Shown: positions 6,060 to 9,449 of the stretch, piece after piece
How the letters are laid out: every line of letters starts with the position of its first letter
Numbering within the stretch: the stretch's first letter is position 1
Origin: Sphingomonadales bacterium
GTDB lineage: Bacteria > Pseudomonadota > Alphaproteobacteria > Sphingomonadales > Sphingomonadaceae
DNA length: 9,449 bases
Assembly (NCBI GenBank): GCA_025360285.1
Contig: JANYCM010000351.1
Coordinates: 1 to 9,449, forward strand
Direction of reading: 5' to 3'
Notes under the pieces: generated by a model
Told to the model about the DNA's origin: nothing
Seen by the model: only the letters and a program-made list of their open reading frames with translations
Database searches by the model: none
Translations under genes and position numbers: made by a program

Positions 6060-7751
6060 ATGCAAACAGTGTTGGATTTGATGACGCAAAAACCCCTGCG
6101 AGCCGCCCTTGCCGGCGCGCTGCTCTGCCTCTCCCCCGCCGCCGTCCAGGCCCGCGCGCCCAGCGACTGGGTCAAATGCGACGGCCGCGCCAAGCCCGAA
6201 CCGGTTAGCACCTCGATCGGCCGGCTGCTGGTCGTGTCCTCCACCTTCGGCCTGTTCGGCATGCCCGAACGCGATTCGCCTGAACAGCGCGCCCGCGGTG
6301 CCGATGGCGTCGAAGCCTGCACCGCCGTGCTGGTCGATCCGGCGCTGGTCGCGGATTTCTGGGTACGGCGCATCAATTTGCTGCGCGCCCGCGCCATCCA
6401 CCGCCTGGAGGCCGGGGAGGCCGAGGCCATCGATGCCGACCTGGCCGAAATCGACGCGATCGCCGGCGCGCGCCGCACTGATGTCTTCTATGCCCGCAGC
6501 TATGGCGCCGCCACCGCGCTGCTGTCGGCGATCGGCCATGCCAGCCGCCGCGATGCGCCCGGCACCGCCAGCGCTGCCCTGCAGGCGGCGGCGCTGCGGC
6601 CCTGGTCGCCCTCCGTCCTCGGCCTGGCCGCCGATGCCATGGCGGCGGCGCGGGTCACCAGCGCCGATTCGGTGCAGCTTGCCGACCGGCTGGTCCGCCT
6701 CAATCCCGGCTATCGCGCCCGCCGCGCCGAAGTGCGCGCCGAAGCCGGTGATGCGGCCGGCGCGCTGAACGATTGGGAGCGGCTGACCCCGGCGGATGAC
6801 GCAGGCGCACCCGCCACCAGCAACGTCGAAACCATGCTGCGGCTGGGCCGCATGGCCGATGCCGCCGCCAGCCTGGGCGATTCAGTGCGCGCCGCGTCAT
6901 TCCTGGCGCGGATGCGGTCGATGCTGTCGGCGATGACAACCACCCTCACGGCGCAGGCAGGGCCGCTCGGCGACAAGCAATTGCCCGATGGCAACAATCC
7001 GATGGTGGCTTATGCCAAACAGATGACCCAGATGCTGGCGGCCGGAGTCGATGGCGCGGCGGTGCAGGTCAGCGCCCGCCAGGCGCTCGCCGCCGGCAAT
7101 GCGGCGGAGGCGGCGCGGCAAATCGCGATGGCGCCGGCGCTGCGGGCCAGCCCGGCCCTGCTGGCGTTGATTGACAAGGTGCTCGCCGCCCTGCCACCCG
7201 CCGCGCGCAGCAGCGGCGAAGGCGCGTTGCTGAATGCCAAGCGCGCGCCGATGGCCGCGGCGCTCGCCAAGCCGCCACAAATGGCCTTTGGCACATTGTT
7301 CGAGATCCTGCCGCAACCCGAAGATGCCGCCACGCTGAACAGCTATTCGGCGCAATGGGGTTGGGGCCTGAAGAGCAGCGGTTTCAAGCTGCGCACCCCC
7401 AAGCCGCCGGCCACCTATACGACGATCGAATTCGTCGGCGACCTGTCCTCACGCGGCGCTGTCGAGGAAATGACCCTGTTGCGCGCCGCCGATGCCGCGC
7501 TGGCGGCGGGCAAGCCGGGCCTGATCATCACCGCCCGCCGCGATTACCAGCGCTATTCACAAATGACCTATAATGGTTCCCCCATCGGGCCGCGTCTGCC
7601 CGCCGGCTATCAATGCCAGATCGACGTCGAATTCGTCGATCCCGCCGCCCTGCCCCCGGCGCTCGCCGGTGACGCCGACCGCGTCATCGCCGCCGCCGAC
7701 ATCCGCGCCGCGCTGGCGCCGCTGTATGTGAAGGACAAGCCGGGGACGTGA
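6060..7751 (+). CDS. Exported repeat-rich protein of unknown function with a CC0125/CC1285-like C-terminal part
   Basis: I do not recognise a named gene. The 563-residue protein has a likely signal peptide: after Lys11 and Arg14 comes a hydrophobic stretch AALAGALLCLSPAAVQA, with cleavage plausible near residues 31-32. An ATG at 6081 (residue 8) is an equally good start. No proper lipobox surrounds Cys23. The mature region from about 95 to 400 is Ala-rich and helical, with TPR-like pairs (for example about 205-240, 255-285 and 335-375), although no repeat is a strict TPR match. From about 452 to 527 the pattern IEFVGDLSSRGAVEEMTLLR, then AADAALAAGKPGLIITARRD, recalls the CC0125/CC1285 family of alphaproteobacterial envelope lipoproteins. 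This resemblance is from memory. Mature cysteines are Cys40, Cys87 and Cys519. It starts 105 bp after crtC on the same strand. Its link to photosynthesis is unknown. Confidence 0.72.
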   Translation: MQTVLDLMTQKPLRAALAGALLCLSPAAVQARAPSDWVKCDGRAKPEPVSTSIGRLLVVSSTFGLFGMPERDSPEQRARGADGVEACTAVLVDPALVADFWVRRINLLRARAIHRLEAGEAEAIDADLAEIDAIAGARRTDVFYARSYGAATALLSAIGHASRRDAPGTASAALQAAALRPWSPSVLGLAADAMAAARVTSADSVQLADRLVRLNPGYRARRAEVRAEAGDAAGALNDWERLTPADDAGAPATSNVETMLRLGRMADAAASLGDSVRAASFLARMRSMLSAMTTTLTAQAGPLGDKQLPDGNNPMVAYAKQMTQMLAAGVDGAAVQVSARQALAAGNAAEAARQIAMAPALRASPALLALIDKVLAALPPAARSSGEGALLNAKRAPMAAALAKPPQMAFGTLFEILPQPEDAATLNSYSAQWGWGLKSSGFKLRTPKPPATYTTIEFVGDLSSRGAVEEMTLLRAADAALAAGKPGLIITARRDYQRYSQMTYNGSPIGPRLPAGYQCQIDVEFVDPAALPPALAGDADRVIAAADIRAALAPLYVKDKPGT

Positions 7752-7797
7752 GCTCCCGCTGAATGCTTAGACGCGATTGCAGTCAGGTCGAACCAAA

Positions 7798-7846
7798 CTC
7801 TCTCCCCGTTGACGCGAAGGCGTCGCCTACGGCTGCGGGGAGGGAG
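7798..7846. repeat. Branched REP-like palindrome
   Basis: An outer stem pairs CTCTCTCCCCG (7798-7808) with CGGGGAGGGAG (7836-7846), 11 pairs with one G-U-type position. Inside are two further hairpins side by side: GACGC-GAAG-GCGTC (7811-7824) and GCC-TAC-GGC (7825-7833). This forms a compact three-way junction. It sits between convergent genes (stops at 7751 and 7901). It looks like a REP-type or small non-autonomous repeat of the sort scattered in sphingomonad intergenic regions, and could also act as a two-way transcription end point. Copy number cannot be judged from one window. Confidence 0.55.
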
Positions 7847-7900
7847 TGGGATCAAATCAACGAAACTGCACTCGAATCCAAGCCGGGAAGCCGGCGCCCA

Positions 7901-8146
7901 TCAGACACAGCTGCGCGGGCCGCAGCGGTCGAGAATGTCGCCATTATCGAATTCGATATGCACACAGGTCTGGCGCGCCCAGCCGGATTTGCACTTCATG
8001 TCGGCATAATCGGTTGTCGTGGAGGTTTTGGTCTTGATGCCATGCTCACGGCCGCTGCCCAGCGCGGCAATGGCGGCGGTCAGGCTGGCCGCATCGGCAC
8101 CTGAATCGAGCAGGGCGGCGATGGTTGCCGGAAACTCCTTGGTCAT
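7901..8146 (-). CDS. Small Cys-containing protein of unknown function
   Basis: An 81-residue protein beginning MTKEFPATIAALLDSGADAA. I do not recognise it. The N-terminal third is a likely helix pair (about 5-30). The middle is Thr/Lys-rich (about 37-46). The C-terminal third, SGWARQTCVHIEFDNGDILD followed by RCGPRSCV, has four cysteines (Cys52, Cys61, Cys75, Cys80) with no signal peptide or membrane segment. The start at 8146 is supported by GGGGAG at 8159-8154, seven bases upstream; the open frame extends 14 codons further but without such a site. It lies 111 bases after the 43-residue membrane protein gene on the same strand, so it may be the last gene of the bchD-bchO transcript or may have its own promoter. 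The Cys arrangement could bind metal or form disulfides, which is only a guess. Confidence 0.65.
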   Translation of the reverse strand: MTKEFPATIAALLDSGADAASLTAAIAALGSGREHGIKTKTSTTTDYADMKCKSGWARQTCVHIEFDNGDILDRCGPRSCV

Positions 8147-8153
8147 TATGCAT

Positions 8154-8159
8154 CTCCCC
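8154..8159 (-). promoter_or_regulatory. Ribosome binding site deciding the start of the 81-residue protein
   Basis: GGGGAG on the minus strand, seven bases before the ATG at 8146. It is the clearest Shine-Dalgarno sequence among the small genes here and is good evidence that this frame is translated. Confidence 0.6.
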
Positions 8160-8257
8160 AGTCCGGCGTCTTTGGCCGGTGGCGCCACGCTAGGCGTGTC
8201 ACGGCTGCGGGTGAAGAGGCCGGTGCCCCCTCGCAGTTCAAGGAGGGAGAGCCGAGC

Positions 8258-8389
8258 CTATTGCTCGTCCTTGTCCTTTGGCGGCTTCCTGTCGCGCAGC
8301 GACCAGAGCTGCTGGATGGTGAAGATCGCCACCACCCCGAAGGTCATCGCCATTTCGATGAGGCCGTAATATTTCGGGTTGATCGACAT
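8258..8389 (-). CDS. 43-residue single-pass membrane protein coupled to bchO
   Basis: A short gene that size filters easily miss. The protein begins MSINPKYYGLIEMAMTFGVV, continues AIFTIQQLWSLRDRK and ends in a charged tail, PPKDKDEQ. It has one hydrophobic segment (about 10-29) followed by a positive then mixed-charge C-terminus, which predicts a single-pass inner membrane protein with the tail in the cytoplasm. Its ATG shares a base with the bchO stop (TGATG, 8391-8387). No Shine-Dalgarno sequence is visible, so translation is probably coupled to bchO. I believe small membrane proteins of this kind follow bchO in other phototrophs, but I cannot name a family. A role beside magnesium chelatase or pigment-complex assembly is inference from position only. 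Confidence 0.75.
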   Translation of the reverse strand: MSINPKYYGLIEMAMTFGVVAIFTIQQLWSLRDRKPPKDKDEQ

Positions 8390-9267
8390 CAGGCGACAAT
8401 GCCGGTCTGGCGGGCGAAGTCCAGGATGAGCACGGCGTGGTCGGCGGGGGCTTCCTCATGCGCCAGATGGCCGAGGCCGGGGAGGATGAGCGGGCGGCCG
8501 TCCGGCAGGCGGCGGGCGACGCTGCCCGCCGTCTTGGCGGGGATGGTCTTGTCATTGGCGCCGTGGGCCAGCAGCACCGGCAGGGTGATTTCGGGCATGG
8601 CCTTTTCCAGCGATTCAAGATCCCAATGCGCCATCAGTGCCAGCGCGCCGGCGATGTGCCCGGAGGTTTTGAGCAGGCGTTCGTAGAACATCATCCCCGC
8701 GGCATCGATGCGTGAGCCCGTGGAACGCGCCAGGAACGCCGGGATTTCGCCGGGCACGCGGGCGCGCAGGGCGAACAGTTCGGGCATGAACGGGTTGACG
8801 AACAGCATCCGCGCCATGGTGGGGAACAGCCGCCCGGCCATGCCCGGAAACGGCAGCAGCGCGCCGCCCAGGCTGACGACGGCGCGCGGCGGCGCCAGAC
8901 CATGCTGCACCATGGTCAGCGCGATGGCGGCGCCCGCCGAATGCCCCACCGTCAGCGCCGGGGCGAGGCCGAGTTCGGCGGTGAGCCCGGCGACGGCGGC
9001 GGCGACGGCACGCGGGGTTGCGCGGGGGATGGCGCTGGTAAAGCCATGGCCGGGCAGATCGGGTGCGACGACGGTGAAGTGTTCGGCAAGCAGCGGCATC
9101 ATATCTCGCCAGCTGTGCGTCGCAGCGCCGGTGCCGTGGAGGAGCAGCGCCACCGGCCCCTGCCCCATCACCTGGACATGCCATTTGAGGCCGGCGGCGG
9201 TAACGAACCGGCTGGCGGCCGCGTTGGGCCAGTTCTTGCCATCGGTGGTCCAATTCGGAGCGGTCAT
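8389..9267 (-). CDS. bchO: Alpha/beta hydrolase associated with magnesium chelatase
   Basis: BchO is an alpha/beta-fold hydrolase encoded beside the magnesium chelatase genes of phototrophs; its exact reaction is not settled. The 292-residue protein has the oxyanion-side motif LLLHGTG (about 41-47), APDLPGHGFT (about 68-77), the nucleophile elbow GHSAGA (Ser110), a probable acid in AHGANDKTIP (Asp239) and a probable His in LGLGHLAHEE-type sequence (His267). The catalytic triad therefore looks intact. It ends in QTGIVA. The ATG at 9267-9265 overlaps the bchD stop as ATGA (4 bases), and the stop overlaps the next small gene as TGATG. No strong ribosome site is visible, so coupled translation is likely. 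The open frame runs further upstream, but only as a shadow of bchD. Confidence 0.94.
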   Translation of the reverse strand: MTAPNWTTDGKNWPNAAASRFVTAAGLKWHVQVMGQGPVALLLHGTGAATHSWRDMMPLLAEHFTVVAPDLPGHGFTSAIPRATPRAVAAAVAGLTAELGLAPALTVGHSAGAAIALTMVQHGLAPPRAVVSLGGALLPFPGMAGRLFPTMARMLFVNPFMPELFALRARVPGEIPAFLARSTGSRIDAAGMMFYERLLKTSGHIAGALALMAHWDLESLEKAMPEITLPVLLAHGANDKTIPAKTAGSVARRLPDGRPLILPGLGHLAHEEAPADHAVLILDFARQTGIVA

Positions 9268-9449
9268 GTTGCACTCACAGCGTTGACGGCGGCGACGACA
9301 GCGCGGGCATCGAGACGCGGCAAGGCGACGAAGCGCGACCCCATGGCGGCGGCGAGCGCGCTGCCTTCCGGGCGCGGCCGGGCGCTGCAATCGATGAAGA
9401 CGCTGGCGATGCCGGTGTGGGCGAAGGCGGCGGCGGTGGCCAGCGCCGC
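9264..9449 (-). CDS. bchD: Magnesium chelatase subunit D, C-terminal end (cut by right edge)
   Basis: The last 61 residues of BchD, the AAA+/von Willebrand A subunit that, with BchI and BchH, inserts Mg2+ into protoporphyrin IX. The visible part covers the end of the vWA domain: HTGIASVFIDCSARPRPEGS, then ALAAAMGSRFVALPRLDARA and the final AVSAT. The pattern of a buried strand ending in D, then RP, then LA-MG-R-LP-LDA is typical of BchD/ChlD C-termini. The stop TGA at 9266-9264 overlaps the bchO ATG. The N-terminal AAA+ part, and probably bchI, should lie to the right of this window. Confidence 0.88.
   Translation of the reverse strand, partial: AALATAAAFAHTGIASVFIDCSARPRPEGSALAAAMGSRFVALPRLDARAVVAAVNAVSAT

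Noticed and set aside
6051..6065. TGT...ACA near the start of the exported protein gene as a PpsR box
   Set aside because: The spacing is nine bases, not twelve.
5819..6539. Minus-strand open frames spanning the crtC/exported protein gap
   Set aside because: Both cross the end of crtC and the signal-peptide region of the next gene; no ribosome site or protein pattern supports them.
8225..8249. CCCCCTC/GAGGGAG inverted repeat after the 43-residue gene as a terminator
   Set aside because: Short imperfect stem with a long loop and no U-run; may be chance in GC-rich DNA.

Overview
This window is a piece of a bacterial photosynthesis gene cluster (PGC). It holds late-stage bacteriochlorophyll genes (bchY, bchX, bchC, bchO, bchD) and genes for acyclic carotenoids of the spheroidene/spirilloxanthin type (crtF, crtD, crtC). 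The DNA is GC-rich, and genes are tightly packed with start/stop overlaps. The combination of crtDC divergent from crtF-bchCXY(Z), with bchD-bchO nearby, is typical of alphaproteobacterial aerobic anoxygenic phototrophs. Gene order and protein style suggest Sphingomonadales, but that is an inference from memory and not a database result.

Layout from left to right. Positions 1-3507 are a minus-strand run read crtF > bchC > bchX > bchY, with bchY cut by the left edge. bchC, bchX and bchY are joined by short overlaps. A 138-bp gap between crtF and bchC holds a symmetric pair of PpsR/CrtJ-like boxes and a plausible sigma-70 promoter. Positions 3508-3567 are a 60-bp divergent control region with one exact TGT-N12-ACA box. 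Positions 3568-5954 carry plus-strand crtD and crtC; crtC has no ordinary start codon near the beginning of its conserved part, so its N-terminus must overlap crtD. Positions 6060-7751 encode an exported, repeat-rich alpha-helical protein of unknown role, whose C-terminal part resembles CC0125/CC1285-type envelope proteins. Positions 7752-7900 hold a branched REP-like palindrome. From 7901 to the right edge all genes are on the minus strand and read bchD (C-terminus only) > bchO > a 43-residue single-pass membrane protein > an 81-residue Cys-containing protein.

How the genes work together: BchX and BchY, with BchZ expected just off the left edge, form chlorophyllide oxidoreductase. BchC then oxidises the C3 hydroxyethyl group on the way to bacteriochlorophyllide a. 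BchD is a subunit of the magnesium chelatase that commits protoporphyrin IX to the pathway, and BchO is an accessory alpha/beta hydrolase linked to that chelatase. CrtC hydrates, CrtD desaturates and CrtF O-methylates acyclic carotenoids. The PpsR-like boxes suggest joint redox/oxygen and light repression of both pathways.

No RNA genes, transposons or CRISPR arrays were seen. The parts least explained by known biology are the crtD/crtC junction, the bchO-coupled 43-residue membrane protein, the exported 563-residue protein and the branched palindrome.
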